Position numbers and translations under genes: made by a program | Notes under the pieces: generated by a model | Databases searched by the model: none | What the model was told of the DNA's origin: nothing | Seen by the model: only the letters and a program-made list of their open reading frames with translations | Part shown: piece by piece, positions 7,919 through 19,641 of the stretch | Layout: the number at the start of each line of letters is the position of its first letter | How positions within the stretch are numbered: position 1 is the first letter of the stretch | Origin: Shewanella morhuae | GTDB taxonomy: Bacteria; Pseudomonadota; Gammaproteobacteria; Enterobacterales; Shewanellaceae | DNA length: 64,000 bases | Direction: 5' to 3' | NCBI RefSeq assembly: GCF_900156405.1 | Contig: NZ_FTNN01000010.1 | Coordinates: 96,609 to 160,608 of the forward strand

Positions 7919-10457
7919 GGTAGCAAAAGTGAAGTTTAAAAGTATAAAACCGCATAAGCATCATAGTCGGCACAAAAAGCACAGTGATTTACACATAAAA
8001 CGCCGACTGGCATTGGAATACCTTACTCATAAAGGCGCCGCGCTTAAGCGGTGCCAGTTGCACATCACTGGCATAGTGCAAGGGGTGGGATTTCGTCCTT
8101 TTGTCTATCGTTATGCTCTTGAGTATCAACTAACAGGCACAGTGCTCAACAATGTTAATGGCGTCACTATTGAGCTGCAAGGCACAGAAGACAATCTCAC
8201 GCAATTTATTACAACGCTCAATACCACCCCGCCGCCACTGGCCCGTATCGACAATATAACCCAAACACCGCTGCCGATTTTGCTAAGCGAAACGGCATTT
8301 GAAATTATAAAAAGTGACAGCAATAAAGACGATGATTCCAGTTCATCAATAAGCGCACAAGTGGCGGTATCTGCCGATAAAAGTATCTGCCAAGATTGCT
8401 TAAACGATATACATAACCCTGATGATCGTCACTTTGGTTATGCCTTTACTAACTGCACTAACTGCGGCCCAAGATACACCATTATCAATGCCTTACCTTA
8501 TGATCGCCACCATACGGCTATGGCCGATTTTAACATGTGCCCCGACTGCGCCAATGCATATCAAAACCCACTCGACCGTCGCTACCATGCTCAGCCAGTA
8601 AGCTGCCCAGCATGTGGCCCCAAGCTCAGTTTAAAAACGCCGCAACGGGAATGCATCCTTCCCAATGCCTCAAATGTCAGTGCACCTGAATTGAGTACGG
8701 ACCTTGCGGTGCTTCAAGCCGCAACAGATAGATTACAACAAGGGCAAATTCTGGCGATTAAAGGGCTTGGTGGATTTCACTTAATCTGCGATGCCAAAAA
8801 CAGCAATGCCGTCAACACACTTAGGCTACGAAAGCAGCGCCAAGCCAAACCGCTGGCGGTGATGATGGCAGATATCACCATGGCGCAGCAGTATGTCACC
8901 GGCACGGATGCAGAGTGGCAAGTGCTCAGCTCACAGGAGCGGCCCATAGTGCTAATGAGCAGTCGCGCTGAACACGATCTTAGCTTTGCTGTCGCCCCTA
9001 ATCTGAATAAGCTCGGAGTATTTTTACCCTACACGCCGCTGCATCATTTACTGCTAAGTCTTTTTAAAGGGCCTTTGGTTGCGACCAGCGCTAATGTTTC
9101 TGGTGAGCCTATCATCACAGATTATGATGAGTTGATTAATAGCTTAAGCCATGTGGTGGATGCGATAGTGGATCATAATCGGCCCATTATTAATGGTTGC
9201 GATGACAGTGTGGTGCAGGTTATCCAAACAAATACTGAATTGGGTACTAAAACACAAATACAAATGCTGCGCTTAGCGCGCGGTTATGCACCGCTAAGTT
9301 TTTCACTCGATACGCCGCTCAGCCAATCAATTCTGGCGGTAGGCGCGCAGCAAAAAAATGCTATTACCCTAGGCTTTGGCTGCAATGTTTTTTTAAGTCC
9401 CCATATTGGCGATTTATTTAGTGTCGGTGCAGAACAGTATTTTGAGCGCACTTTAGCCACTTTTTCACGGCTGTATCACTTTGAACCACAGCTAATCATC
9501 CGCGATAAACATCCTGATTATGCCCCTTCACGTTGGGCAGAGACGCACTCAAACTCAAATGTAGAGCTAGATAACACTCACAAAATTGCATGTTTAGCGG
9601 TGCAGCACCACCATGCCCATGTACTCAGCGTAATGGCGGCTAACCAATATAAAGATACCGTATTAGGTTTTAGTTTTGATGGCACCGGGCTTGGCGACGA
9701 TGGCAGTTTATGGGGCGGTGAAGTGTTATTAACCACGCTCGATAAAGCGCAGCGATTAGCTTACTTTGAGCCAATGTCCCTATTGGGCGGCGAGCAAGCA
9801 ATTAAACAACCGGTGAGGTTATTATTGGCATTATTGTTCAAGCAAATGAACTTGAATGCTGTACTTGCACTGAACTTGCCCATACTCAGCAGCCTAAGCC
9901 CAAATACCCTAACTAATTTGTATAAAATCTGGCATAACGACCGTGCCCTTAAAAGCTCATCCGTTGGAAGATTATTTGATGCCCTCGCCTGCGCATTAGG
10001 CTTAATCGAAACCACCCAATTTGAAGGTCAAGCCGGCATGGCAATAGAAGCCGCGGCTAATCGCGCCGATGCATTAGCCCTTGACGTCATACCGCTTAAC
10101 TTACCTCTTGATATCAACCAGTGGAAAAGCAGTGAAATGTTCAAGCAGATAGTTGAATTAATTACTGAAAAAACGCTAACAGACAACAGACGCGATGCCA
10201 TCTCCCGCGCCTTTTTACACACATTAGGTGATGCTATCTGTGATTATGCCGCTCAGTACAAAAATATTCCAACTGTGCTCTGCGGCGGCGTATTTCAAAA
10301 TAAATACCTTTTGGAATACTGCCTTAGCAAACTTAGCGCCCAAGGAAATCACATTTTACCCAGTAAACTCATCCCAATTAATGATGGCGGCATTGCCCTA
10401 GGTCAACTCTGGTATGGCATGCATCAACACATGATTAATGCGCAGGGATTTAGCTGA
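7911..10457 (+). CDS. hypF: Carbamoyltransferase HypF
   Basis: HypF makes the thiocarbamate on HypE that becomes the cyanide ligands of the NiFe centre. Domains in order: acylphosphatase (motif GIVQGVGFRPFVYR), two zinc-finger CxxC pairs (CQDC/CTNC and CPDC/CPAC), a YrdC-like domain (LGGFHLICDAKN...RKQRQAKPLAVM) and a Kae1-like C-terminal domain with HHHAHVLS and GFSFDGTGLG. About 848 residues, longer than the usual 750-780, because about 45 Lys/His-rich residues precede the acylphosphatase domain. ATG 7911 overlaps the previous stop (ATGCTTAG); an earlier TTG at 7872 is less likely. Confidence 0.95.
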   Translation: MLRVAKVKFKSIKPHKHHSRHKKHSDLHIKRRLALEYLTHKGAALKRCQLHITGIVQGVGFRPFVYRYALEYQLTGTVLNNVNGVTIELQGTEDNLTQFITTLNTTPPPLARIDNITQTPLPILLSETAFEIIKSDSNKDDDSSSSISAQVAVSADKSICQDCLNDIHNPDDRHFGYAFTNCTNCGPRYTIINALPYDRHHTAMADFNMCPDCANAYQNPLDRRYHAQPVSCPACGPKLSLKTPQRECILPNASNVSAPELSTDLAVLQAATDRLQQGQILAIKGLGGFHLICDAKNSNAVNTLRLRKQRQAKPLAVMMADITMAQQYVTGTDAEWQVLSSQERPIVLMSSRAEHDLSFAVAPNLNKLGVFLPYTPLHHLLLSLFKGPLVATSANVSGEPIITDYDELINSLSHVVDAIVDHNRPIINGCDDSVVQVIQTNTELGTKTQIQMLRLARGYAPLSFSLDTPLSQSILAVGAQQKNAITLGFGCNVFLSPHIGDLFSVGAEQYFERTLATFSRLYHFEPQLIIRDKHPDYAPSRWAETHSNSNVELDNTHKIACLAVQHHHAHVLSVMAANQYKDTVLGFSFDGTGLGDDGSLWGGEVLLTTLDKAQRLAYFEPMSLLGGEQAIKQPVRLLLALLFKQMNLNAVLALNLPILSSLSPNTLTNLYKIWHNDRALKSSSVGRLFDALACALGLIETTQFEGQAGMAIEAAANRADALALDVIPLNLPLDINQWKSSEMFKQIVELITEKTLTDNRRDAISRAFLHTLGDAICDYAAQYKNIPTVLCGGVFQNKYLLEYCLSKLSAQGNHILPSKLIPINDGGIALGQLWYGMHQHMINAQGFS

Positions 10458-10665
10458 TTTTATTAAGAAATAACAATAATCGACAAAAGCGCTAATAAGC
10501 ATCCTGTGATTATTTTTTATCCCCATAAATCTGACGGGCATCAAAGATCTACAGCGCAATTTGTATCACACTCAACATTAGCGTAACCAAATTAACGATC
10601 CTATAGCCATATTCACGATTTGCCAGGCAAGGTTCTAGAACTGTGCCAATCCAAGGAGAGATAAA

Positions 10666-11457
10666 ATGTGTAAAGATTGCGGTTGCTCCCTCACCCGCCA
10701 TGATCATTTAGGCGAGCACACACATCATAATGACCATAGCCATGCGCACGGTCACTCCCATACTCATGAACATCAAGAGTTACACACCAATCCTCAGTTA
10801 AATGATAAGAAAACCTTATCAGTGATCCACAAGATTTTAGATAAAAATGATGTCGAAGCCGGACATAACCGCGCCCATTTTGAGGCGCATAATATTACTG
10901 CCTTTAATATTATGAGTAGCCCCGGCAGCGGCAAAACTACGCTGTTAGAACAACTGAAAGAATATACACAGCTCAACTACGCAGTGATTGAAGGTGACTT
11001 AGAAACCTCACGCGATGCTGACCGCTTAATTGCTAAAGGCATTAAAGCCTATCAAATTCAAACCGGTTCAGCCTGTCACCTTGATGCCTTTATGGTGCAC
11101 GGCGCCCTGCATCATCTGCCACTTGAAGGGCTCGATATCTGCTTTATCGAAAACGTCGGTAATCTTGTCTGTCCGGCCAGTTATGACGTCGGCACCCACA
11201 AAAATATCGTGCTGTTATCCGTGCCAGAGGGTGATGACAAAATTGAAAAATATCCGGTGATGTTCCGCCGTGCTGATGTGGTATTGGTGACTAAGTGCGA
11301 TCTACTGCCTCATTTTGATTTCAAAATGGATGAAGCCAGAGCACAGCTTAAAAAACTCAATCCTGATATTCAACTGCTTGAAGTATCAATTAAAGATGGT
11401 GATTCCATGCGCGCTGTAGCCCATTGGCTTAAAGATAATATGCGAGGAACACAATAA
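10666..11457 (+). CDS. hypB: Hydrogenase nickel-incorporation GTPase HypB
   Basis: HypB delivers nickel to the hydrogenase large subunit together with HypA. 263 residues. The N-terminus has the high-affinity metal motif MCKDCGC followed by a histidine-rich stretch (about 12-36) that can store nickel. The G1 loop is SSPGSGKTT, the switch region contains EGDLETSRDADR and ENVGNLVCPASYD, and the specificity motif is VTKCDLLP. It follows a 208-base gap after hypF with ribosome site AAGGAGAG, so a secondary promoter is possible. Confidence 0.97.
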   Translation: MCKDCGCSLTRHDHLGEHTHHNDHSHAHGHSHTHEHQELHTNPQLNDKKTLSVIHKILDKNDVEAGHNRAHFEAHNITAFNIMSSPGSGKTTLLEQLKEYTQLNYAVIEGDLETSRDADRLIAKGIKAYQIQTGSACHLDAFMVHGALHHLPLEGLDICFIENVGNLVCPASYDVGTHKNIVLLSVPEGDDKIEKYPVMFRRADVVLVTKCDLLPHFDFKMDEARAQLKKLNPDIQLLEVSIKDGDSMRAVAHWLKDNMRGTQ

Positions 11458-11720
11458 TGTGTTTATCCATACCGTCACAAGTTATCGCCATCGATAATGA
11501 CCGCCAAAGCGTTACCGTAGATACCCTAGGAGTACGCCGCGATGTCAGTAGCCATTTGATGGCAGAACCTTTAGAACTTGGTGACTATGTGTTGATCCAC
11601 ATCGGTTTTGTGATGAACAAAATCGACAAGGAAGATGCACTGCACAGCATTGAACTGTATCGTGAAATAGTGACTAAACTCGAACTCGAAGATGCGGTAA
11701 TGCCCACATCTTTAATGTAA
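11457..11720 (+). CDS. hypC: Hydrogenase assembly chaperone HypC
   Basis: A small OB-fold chaperone, 87 residues, that with HypD carries the Fe(CN)2CO unit to the large-subunit precursor. It starts with the invariant MCLSIPSQV, where Cys2 is the essential ligand, and has the family core VDTLGVRRDVSSHLM and GDYVLIHIGFVMNKID. Its ATG shares an A with the hypB stop (TAATG), indicating coupling. Confidence 0.96.
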   Translation: MCLSIPSQVIAIDNDRQSVTVDTLGVRRDVSSHLMAEPLELGDYVLIHIGFVMNKIDKEDALHSIELYREIVTKLELEDAVMPTSLM

Positions 11721-11775
11721 CGCTTAAGTTTAAAAACAGATTCATATCTGACATCAAGTACACCAAGGAAAGCGC

Positions 11776-12915
11776 ATGCTTGAACTAAAACACCTCTATC
11801 AAGGTTTTCGCGATCCCAATACGATTGCTAATTTGGCACGGGATATTCAATTAACCGCTAAATCAGTCAAGCAACAAATCAATATCATGGAGGTGTGCGG
11901 CGGCCATACTCACACAATTATGAAATACGGCCTGTTGGATTTACTGCCTGATAATATTGAATTTATCCACGGCCCTGGCTGCCCTGTGTGTATTATGCCC
12001 AAAGAGCGTATTGATCAAGCGGCGGCGCTTGCCTCCCAAGATAATGCAATTCTTGTGACGCTAGGCGATATGATCCGAGTGCCCGGATCCCAAGGTTCCT
12101 TAGCCAGTTTTAGAGCCAAAGGCTGCGATATCCGCCCAATTTATGACCCCTTAGATACATTAAAAATTGCCCGCGATAATCCCAATAAGACCGTGGTGTT
12201 TTTTGCCATCGGTTTTGAAACGTCAACACCAATGACCGCCATTTTATTGCAACTGGCTGAACAAGAAAGACTCGATAATCTGCTATTTCACATTAATCAT
12301 GTAATGGTACCACCGGCTATTGATGCTGTGATGCAAGACCCTAACGTCAGGGTTAATGCTTTTATTGGCCCTGCACATGTGAGCGTTATTAGCGGCGCTA
12401 AAATCTATCGCAACACAGTCGAAAACTACGGTACGCCCGTGGTGGTTTCAGGGTTTGAGCCTGTTGATGTGATGGAGTCTATTTTACGTATTGTGCGCCA
12501 AAAAGCGGCCGGCAAAGCAGAGTTGGATATTCAATATAGCCGCGCAGTATCTGAAAACGGTAACCTCACAGCACAAGCTAAAGTTAATCAAGCTTTTGAT
12601 ATTCGGCCGCAATTTCGCTGGCGCGGCCTAGGTCCAATCCCACATTCGGCACTGCAACTTAAATCGGAATATGCCCATAGAGACGCCGAACTGCGCTTTA
12701 AAGCATCTTTACCGGTAAAAGAAATTGACGATCATAAAGCTTGCCAGTGCGGTGATATTCTGCGCGGTCTCGCTAAACCCAAAGACTGCAAAGTCTTTGG
12801 CCGCGGCTGTAATCCCGAAACGCCTTTAGGCAGTTGCATGGTCAGCTCCGAAGGCGCTTGTAATGCCTATTATCGCTATCAAGGTGTTGATATTAAGGAG
12901 CTAAATCATGGCTGA
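11776..12915 (+). CDS. hypD: Hydrogenase formation protein HypD
   Basis: The iron-sulfur scaffold, 379 residues, on which iron receives its cyanide and CO ligands. Visible motifs: MEVCGGHTHTI with the catalytic Cys, HGPGCPVCIMP, FFAIGFETST and the C-terminal [4Fe-4S] cysteines in CQCGDILRG ... FGRGCNPETPLGSCMVSSEGAC. The ATG follows CCAAGGAAAGCGC. Its last codons overlap the hypE start by 8 bases. Confidence 0.97.
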   Translation: MLELKHLYQGFRDPNTIANLARDIQLTAKSVKQQINIMEVCGGHTHTIMKYGLLDLLPDNIEFIHGPGCPVCIMPKERIDQAAALASQDNAILVTLGDMIRVPGSQGSLASFRAKGCDIRPIYDPLDTLKIARDNPNKTVVFFAIGFETSTPMTAILLQLAEQERLDNLLFHINHVMVPPAIDAVMQDPNVRVNAFIGPAHVSVISGAKIYRNTVENYGTPVVVSGFEPVDVMESILRIVRQKAAGKAELDIQYSRAVSENGNLTAQAKVNQAFDIRPQFRWRGLGPIPHSALQLKSEYAHRDAELRFKASLPVKEIDDHKACQCGDILRGLAKPKDCKVFGRGCNPETPLGSCMVSSEGACNAYYRYQGVDIKELNHG

Positions 12916-13924
12916 TACGCCAAAAGATAAATCCATTCAACTCAGCCACGGCGGTGGCGGCAAAGAAATGAATACACTCATTCGCGATCTCTTTTTTGCC
13001 GAGTTTGATAACCCTATTTTGCGTAGCGAAGAAGACGCTGCAAAACTTGATTTGCACGGTGCCAACGCCTTTACTACTGACTCATTTACCGTATCGCCAC
13101 TGTTTTTTGCCGGCGGTGATATCGGCAAGCTCGCCATCGCAGGCACAGTAAACGATTTGGCCATGATGGGCGCAGAACCTCAATATTTAAGCTGTAGCGT
13201 GATCATAGAAGAAGGTTTTTCTATTAATGCATTAACCACCATTGTCCGCAGTATGGCAAAGGAGTTAAAACAAAGTGGTGCGCGGATTGTTTGCGGCGAC
13301 ACAAAAGTGGTACCTAAGGGCTGCGCCGACGGTTTATTTATTAACACCTCGGGTATTGGCCGTATTTTACGCCCTAATATATCGGCGGCAAATCTCACCG
13401 CTGGTGATGCGATTATTGTTTCTCGCGATATTGGCTGTCACGGCGCGGCAATTTTAATGGCGCGCGAAGGATTAACGCTCGAATCGGCATTGCAAAGCGA
13501 TTGCGCAACACTTTGGCCAGTGGTCGAGCAGCTCATTGCTGCAAATATACAAATCCATGCAATGCGTGATGCGACCCGCGGTGGCTTATCAGCCGTGCTT
13601 AATGAATGGGCCGTCGCTTCTAATGTTGGCATCACAGTCGATGAAGCTTGTGTTCCCGTCAGTGATGAGGTTAAAGGGCTGTGTGAGATCTATGGTTTTG
13701 AGGCTATGGATCTGGCTAACGAAGGCACCTTCATTTTAGCCGTACCCAATAATATCGCCTTAGGCGCTTTAGAAATTATGCAGCGCTTTGGCCACTGTGA
13801 GCACGCGGCCATTATCGGCGCAGTAAGTGATGAGTCTGTCGGAAAAGTTATCCTAAAAACCCCTTGGAATACCAAGCGCTATCTTGACCTCCCCAAAGGG
13901 GAACTGCTACCAAGGATTTGCTGA
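12908..13924 (+). CDS. hypE: Hydrogenase expression/formation protein HypE
   Basis: An AIRS/PurM-like ATPase, 338 residues, that dehydrates the carbamoyl group on its C-terminal cysteine to a thiocyanate. Signature stretches: [45 protein letters not shown], and the terminal PRIC whose Cys receives the carbamoyl group from HypF. It overlaps hypD at its start and hypA at its end (TGATG). Confidence 0.97.
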   Translation: MADTPKDKSIQLSHGGGGKEMNTLIRDLFFAEFDNPILRSEEDAAKLDLHGANAFTTDSFTVSPLFFAGGDIGKLAIAGTVNDLAMMGAEPQYLSCSVIIEEGFSINALTTIVRSMAKELKQSGARIVCGDTKVVPKGCADGLFINTSGIGRILRPNISAANLTAGDAIIVSRDIGCHGAAILMAREGLTLESALQSDCATLWPVVEQLIAANIQIHAMRDATRGGLSAVLNEWAVASNVGITVDEACVPVSDEVKGLCEIYGFEAMDLANEGTFILAVPNNIALGALEIMQRFGHCEHAAIIGAVSDESVGKVILKTPWNTKRYLDLPKGELLPRIC

Positions 13925-14277
13925 TGCACGAATATTCGATTGTGAGTGCGCTGATTGAGCAATGTGAACAACATGCCTTAGCAAATCAGGCGACTCACAT
14001 CACTCGGGTGGACATCAAAATTGGCGTGATGAGCGGCGTTGAGCCCGCATTGCTACACACTGCATTTGATACCTTTAAACAAGATAGCATTTGCCATAAT
14101 GCGCAGCTAAATATGCAAATTCAGCCTTTAGTGATACTTTGCAATGACTGCCAGATCGAATCTATTTTGAGTGAACGCACGATTATTTGCCCAGCCTGCC
14201 AAAGCTATCGCACCCGCGTGCTAGATGGTGAAGAGATGTTATTGATGCAGCTTGAAATGGAGCAAGATGGAGATTAG
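13924..14277 (+). CDS. hypA: Hydrogenase nickel-incorporation protein HypA
   Basis: A nickel chaperone partner of HypB, 117 residues. It begins [15 protein letters not shown]; His2 and Glu3 bind nickel. The zinc site is made of CNDC and CPAC (about residues 74-95). The start at 13924 overlaps the hypE stop and is preferred over a TTG six bases upstream. It is the last gene of the hya-hyp operon and is followed by a strong hairpin. Confidence 0.95.
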   Translation: MHEYSIVSALIEQCEQHALANQATHITRVDIKIGVMSGVEPALLHTAFDTFKQDSICHNAQLNMQIQPLVILCNDCQIESILSERTIICPACQSYRTRVLDGEEMLLMQLEMEQDGD

Positions 14278-14366
14278 ATACAATATTCCTTATCTGTATT
14301 TCTAGTGAAGGCTGTATTGATAAAAAGTGCTATCGCTGTAGATGTGTCATCGTTTTAGGAACCCTC

Positions 14367-14407
14367 AAAAAATGGCTTTGAGCACTGAGTGCTCAAAGCC
14401 ATTTTTG
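14367..14407. terminator. Bidirectional rho-independent terminator after hypA and lpxM
   Basis: A perfect 18-base inverted repeat, AATGGCTTTGAGCAC / GTGCTCAAAGCCATT with A and T flanks, around a 3-base loop. It separates the convergent hypA and lpxM genes and has a T tract on either strand. Confidence 0.9.
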
Positions 14408-14443
14408 CAACACAAACCGGTCAACGGGTCTGCCGATCACTCA

Positions 14444-15427
14444 TCAACCGTAGATAGAGGCTTCACCCTCTGGCCGCGTTTTAAGTACACGTAAAAACCA
14501 CATATACTGTTCTGGATACGCTAGAATCACTTGCTCAACCACTTTATTCAGTGCCAGAGCTTCATTTTCCTTACCCTGCATATCTTCGGGGGCAATAGCT
14601 GCCATCACAGTCAGATCAAACTGACGTGTTACTTGGTTATAACCAATCTTAACTGGTAGCACTTGGGCATTACCCGCCTGCGCTAAACGTCCAACGACAG
14701 GCAATGTTGCTTTAACTGTGCCTAAAAAAGGCGCGAATACACTTTGTTCTGGACCTAAATCTTCATCGGGAAGATAAAAGAAACTGTTACCGCGTTTAAG
14801 CTCGGCTAATAACGCCCGAATACCCGCCTCGCGCATATATACATGGCCACCACAACTGCTGCGAACACGATTACTAAACCAATTAAATAAGCCGTTTTTA
14901 TGGGCCTTAGCCATTGTCACCATGGGTAACTCAACATTTAAGCGTAAACCAGCATAATCGATGGGCCAAACATGGGGCATAACAAAAATAATCGGCTGCC
15001 CCGCTGCTTGTGCCTTGAGCACATGCTCAAAGCCAAGAAGATTTACTCTACGACGCAAATGCGCTTTTGATCGTACGAGTAATTCGCCTTGAGCTAACAG
15101 CACTAGCACAAAATTTTGCACATTTTGTTGAATTAACGCTTCGATTTCAGCGGTAGATTTATCAGGAAAACACGCTGTTAAGTTAGCTCGGGCAATGCGG
15201 ATGGGCTTTTTAGCAATCGGCATCACCATTTTTGCTAATAATCTTGCAATAGGATCACGCAGCCATGCAGGCATGAGTCCAAAAATGACTAATAGACCAA
15301 TCGCCAACCAAGTGGCCCAGTATTTAGGGTGTAATAAGGCGAGTTTAAAACGACGGTCGAAATGTTTAGGCTGTCTTGACAAAGAAATCACCTCAGACAG
15401 TGGATAAGGACAATGAAAATATTGCAC
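14444..15427 (-). CDS. lpxM: Lipid A biosynthesis acyltransferase (LpxM-like)
   Basis: A membrane-bound late acyltransferase, 327 residues, that adds a secondary acyl chain to Kdo2-lipid A. One hydrophobic segment lies near residues 40-58. The HX4D catalytic motif is MPHVWPID; other family stretches are LPDEDLGPEQSVFAPFLG and YPEQYMWFLRVLKTRPEGE. The second of these points to LpxM rather than LpxL, but I separate the two only by memory. The N-terminus may start somewhat later. It lies downstream of ihfA with a terminator between. Confidence 0.85.
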   Translation of the reverse strand: MQYFHCPYPLSEVISLSRQPKHFDRRFKLALLHPKYWATWLAIGLLVIFGLMPAWLRDPIARLLAKMVMPIAKKPIRIARANLTACFPDKSTAEIEALIQQNVQNFVLVLLAQGELLVRSKAHLRRRVNLLGFEHVLKAQAAGQPIIFVMPHVWPIDYAGLRLNVELPMVTMAKAHKNGLFNWFSNRVRSSCGGHVYMREAGIRALLAELKRGNSFFYLPDEDLGPEQSVFAPFLGTVKATLPVVGRLAQAGNAQVLPVKIGYNQVTRQFDLTVMAAIAPEDMQGKENEALALNKVVEQVILAYPEQYMWFLRVLKTRPEGEASIYG

Positions 15428-15470
15428 TAAAAAATAAACAGGAAAGCCACTCTCAAAGGAGTGGCCTTCC
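15427..15470 (-). terminator. Rho-independent terminator after ihfA
   Basis: On the minus strand, GGAAGGCCACTC / GAGTGGCTTTCC form a stem with a 6-base loop, followed within 10 bases by TTTTTTAG. The T tract overlaps the beginning of lpxM, so that gene probably has its own start or depends on read-through. Confidence 0.75.
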
Positions 15471-15486
15471 CATCAAACAAACGAAA

Positions 15487-15783
15487 CTACTTACCCGTGT
15501 TTGCTGCTTCTACACGAGTTTTCAGCTTTTGGCCAGGACGGAAAGTCACGACACGACGAGCAGAAATAGGGATATCTTCGCCTGTTTTTGGGTTCCTTCC
15601 CGGTCTTTGATTCTTATCCCTAAGGTCGAAGTTGCCAAAGCCAGATAACTTGACCTGCTCACCACTTTCGAGGGCGCCCCGAATTTCTTCAAAGAACGAC
15701 TCAACCATCTCTTTGGCGACACGTTTGTTCATTCCGAGTGTTTCAAAAAGATGTTCTGCCATTTCGGCTTTGGTAAGTGCCAT
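15487..15783 (-). CDS. ihfA: Integration host factor alpha subunit
   Basis: A 98-residue DNA-bending protein that works as a heterodimer with IhfB. It has the HU/IHF fold signature [22 protein letters not shown] and begins [17 protein letters not shown], typical of the alpha subunit. It lies 3 bases downstream of pheT, the conserved pheST-ihfA arrangement of enterobacteria and relatives. Confidence 0.97.
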   Translation of the reverse strand: MALTKAEMAEHLFETLGMNKRVAKEMVESFFEEIRGALESGEQVKLSGFGNFDLRDKNQRPGRNPKTGEDIPISARRVVTFRPGQKLKTRVEAANTGK

Positions 15784-15786
15784 ACT

Positions 15787-18174
15787 TTAATCCCTCAACG
15801 ATGCGTTGAACTCGGACTTAAGGGCAGAAACAACTGAAGCAACCGTCTCAGCAATCTCTTTTTCCTCAAGCGTACGAGTAGTGTCTTGTAATGTAAGTGC
15901 TATCGCCAGGCTCTTCTTGCCAGGTTCAACACCTTTACCTAAGTATACATCGAACAAGTTTATGCCAACCAACTGATTTTCGCCAACTTTTCTTATCAAT
16001 TTCATCACATCGCCTGCAGACACACTCTCATCTACTACTACTGCGATATCACGACGATTAGCTGGAAACTTAGATACAGCTTGGGCTAGCGGTAAACTGG
16101 TATGCAATAAAGCATCCAATTCCAACTCAAAAACGATGGTTTTACCATTGAGTCCAAAAGGCTTCTCCAAACTAGGATGGATTGCACCTATATGACCGAT
16201 TACGCGATCATTTCTCAATATTTCAGCACATTGCCCCGGATGGAGAGCAGAATGCGTCGCCCCTCTAAAGCTAAATTCTGAGACGGAAACTGTCAAGCCG
16301 ATAATAGCTTCTAAATCACCTTTAAGGTCAAAAAAATCAACCGTTTTCGATTCCATCGACCAATGTTCATCATTTTGGAGTCCGGTAATGACACCCGCAA
16401 GCATTGCTTGCTGCCTTACACCAGATTCTGCATTGATATCAGGAACAAAGCGCAAACCCGTTTCAAAAAGTCTCACACGGCTCTGTTGACGACTTTGGTT
16501 GTAACCCACTGCTGCCAATAAACCGGTGAACATTGACAGACGCATGGCCGACATTTCACTGGAAATGGGGTTAGGTAACACCATTGCCGCAACGCCTGGG
16601 TGAACCAGATTTTGCAGTTTGGGATCAACAAAGCTATAGGTTACCGCTTCTTGGAAACCGCGAGCGACTAATAAGGCACGCACGCGTTTTAGGCTTAAGT
16701 TTGATTCTTTATGGTCAGACATACGCAGCGCGGCAACGGGCGCCGTATTAGGAATATTGTCATAACCGTAAATCCGCGCCACTTCTTCAATGAGATCTTC
16801 TTCAATCGCCATATCAAAACGGTAAGTCGCGGTTGTGATCTGCCAACTATCTTGATTAACCACAACCCCAAAACCTAAGCGTTGTAGAATTTCAACCACA
16901 TCAGTATCTGGCACATGGTGCCCCAAAATTCTATCTAACTTGCTGCGACGTAAAACAATTTGTGCAGGTTTTGGTAAATCAGCATCTGATTTGGCTTCAA
17001 CCACTGGACCCGCTTCACCGCCACAGACATCGAGCACTAAACGGGTAGCCCGGTCGATAACTTTATGCTGCATCTCTGGGTCAACACCACGCTCAAAGCG
17101 GTGTGATGAATCAGTGTGCAAGCCTAAACGGCGTGACTTACCCATAATGGCAAGCGGCGCGAAGAACGCACATTCAAGCAGTATGTCTTGGGTCGTGTCG
17201 CTCACGCCTGAGTATTCGCCGCCAAACACACCTGCAAGGGCTAATGGACGCGCATCATCGGCGATCACTAAGGTATCGCTTGGAATCGTTACTTCGCTGC
17301 CATCAAGCAGGGTTATTTTCTCTTCGCCTGTGCCTAAACGCACTTGGATATCGCCAGTTAACTTGGCAAGATCGAAGGCGTGCATCGGTTGGCCAAATTC
17401 AATCAACACGAAATTAGTGATATCAACGATAGGATCGATTGAGCGAATACCGCTACGGCGCAGTTTTTCTTGCATCCATAATGGCGTAGGCGCTTTAACA
17501 TTAACGTTTTTAACCACACGGCCTAAGTAACGTGGGCAAGCTGCAGGCACCTTAACGTTAATCGTCACCTGTGAATCTGTAGTTGGCGTTACTGACTGCC
17601 ACTGCGGCTCAGCCACAGCTTGGCGGTTTAACACGCCCACTTCACGGGCAAGACCTGCCATGCCTAAGCAATCGGCACGGTTGGCGGTTAAATCCACATC
17701 GATAACGGCATCATTAAGTTGCAGATAGTCGCGGATGTCAGTGCCTAATGGCGCGTCCAATGGCAATTCGATAATGCCATCACTTTCGACGTTAATACCC
17801 AGTTCGCTGTATGAACACAACATGCCTTCTGATGGCATGCCACGCAGCTTGGCTTTCTTGATTTTGAAATCGCCAGGTAATACGGCGCCAACCATAGCCA
17901 CGGCCACTTTAAGACCCTGACGGCAGTTTGGTGCTCCGCAGACGATATCAATCAGCTCTGGGCCACCGACGTTAATTTTAGTGACGCGCAGTTTATCGGC
18001 ATCGGGATGCTGACCACACTCAACCACTTCACCAATCACTACACCGCTAAAATCGGCAGCCACGGCTTCAACGCCATCGACTTCAAGACCAGCCATAGTG
18101 ATCTGGTGGGATAATGCTTCACGGCTAATAGAAGGGTTAATCCATTCACGAAGCCAAGATTCGCTAAATTTCAT
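15787..18174 (-). CDS. pheT: Phenylalanyl-tRNA synthetase beta subunit
   Basis: The beta chain of the (alpha beta)2 PheRS, 795 residues, equal in length to E. coli PheT. In order: an N-terminal B1 region with an inserted EMAP/tRNA-binding OB domain (about 40-150, [22 protein letters not shown]), the B3/B4 editing domain, the B5 domain, a catalytic-like domain, and a C-terminal ferredoxin-like anticodon-binding domain (about 700-795, [15 protein letters not shown]). Co-transcribed with pheS, 15 bases apart. Confidence 0.98.
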   Translation of the reverse strand: MKFSESWLREWINPSISREALSHQITMAGLEVDGVEAVAADFSGVVIGEVVECGQHPDADKLRVTKINVGGPELIDIVCGAPNCRQGLKVAVAMVGAVLPGDFKIKKAKLRGMPSEGMLCSYSELGINVESDGIIELPLDAPLGTDIRDYLQLNDAVIDVDLTANRADCLGMAGLAREVGVLNRQAVAEPQWQSVTPTTDSQVTINVKVPAACPRYLGRVVKNVNVKAPTPLWMQEKLRRSGIRSIDPIVDITNFVLIEFGQPMHAFDLAKLTGDIQVRLGTGEEKITLLDGSEVTIPSDTLVIADDARPLALAGVFGGEYSGVSDTTQDILLECAFFAPLAIMGKSRRLGLHTDSSHRFERGVDPEMQHKVIDRATRLVLDVCGGEAGPVVEAKSDADLPKPAQIVLRRSKLDRILGHHVPDTDVVEILQRLGFGVVVNQDSWQITTATYRFDMAIEEDLIEEVARIYGYDNIPNTAPVAALRMSDHKESNLSLKRVRALLVARGFQEAVTYSFVDPKLQNLVHPGVAAMVLPNPISSEMSAMRLSMFTGLLAAVGYNQSRQQSRVRLFETGLRFVPDINAESGVRQQAMLAGVITGLQNDEHWSMESKTVDFFDLKGDLEAIIGLTVSVSEFSFRGATHSALHPGQCAEILRNDRVIGHIGAIHPSLEKPFGLNGKTIVFELELDALLHTSLPLAQAVSKFPANRRDIAVVVDESVSAGDVMKLIRKVGENQLVGINLFDVYLGKGVEPGKKSLAIALTLQDTTRTLEEKEIAETVASVVSALKSEFNASLRD

Positions 18175-18189
18175 GCTATTACAGCTCCG

Positions 18190-19641
<1,452 letters not shown>

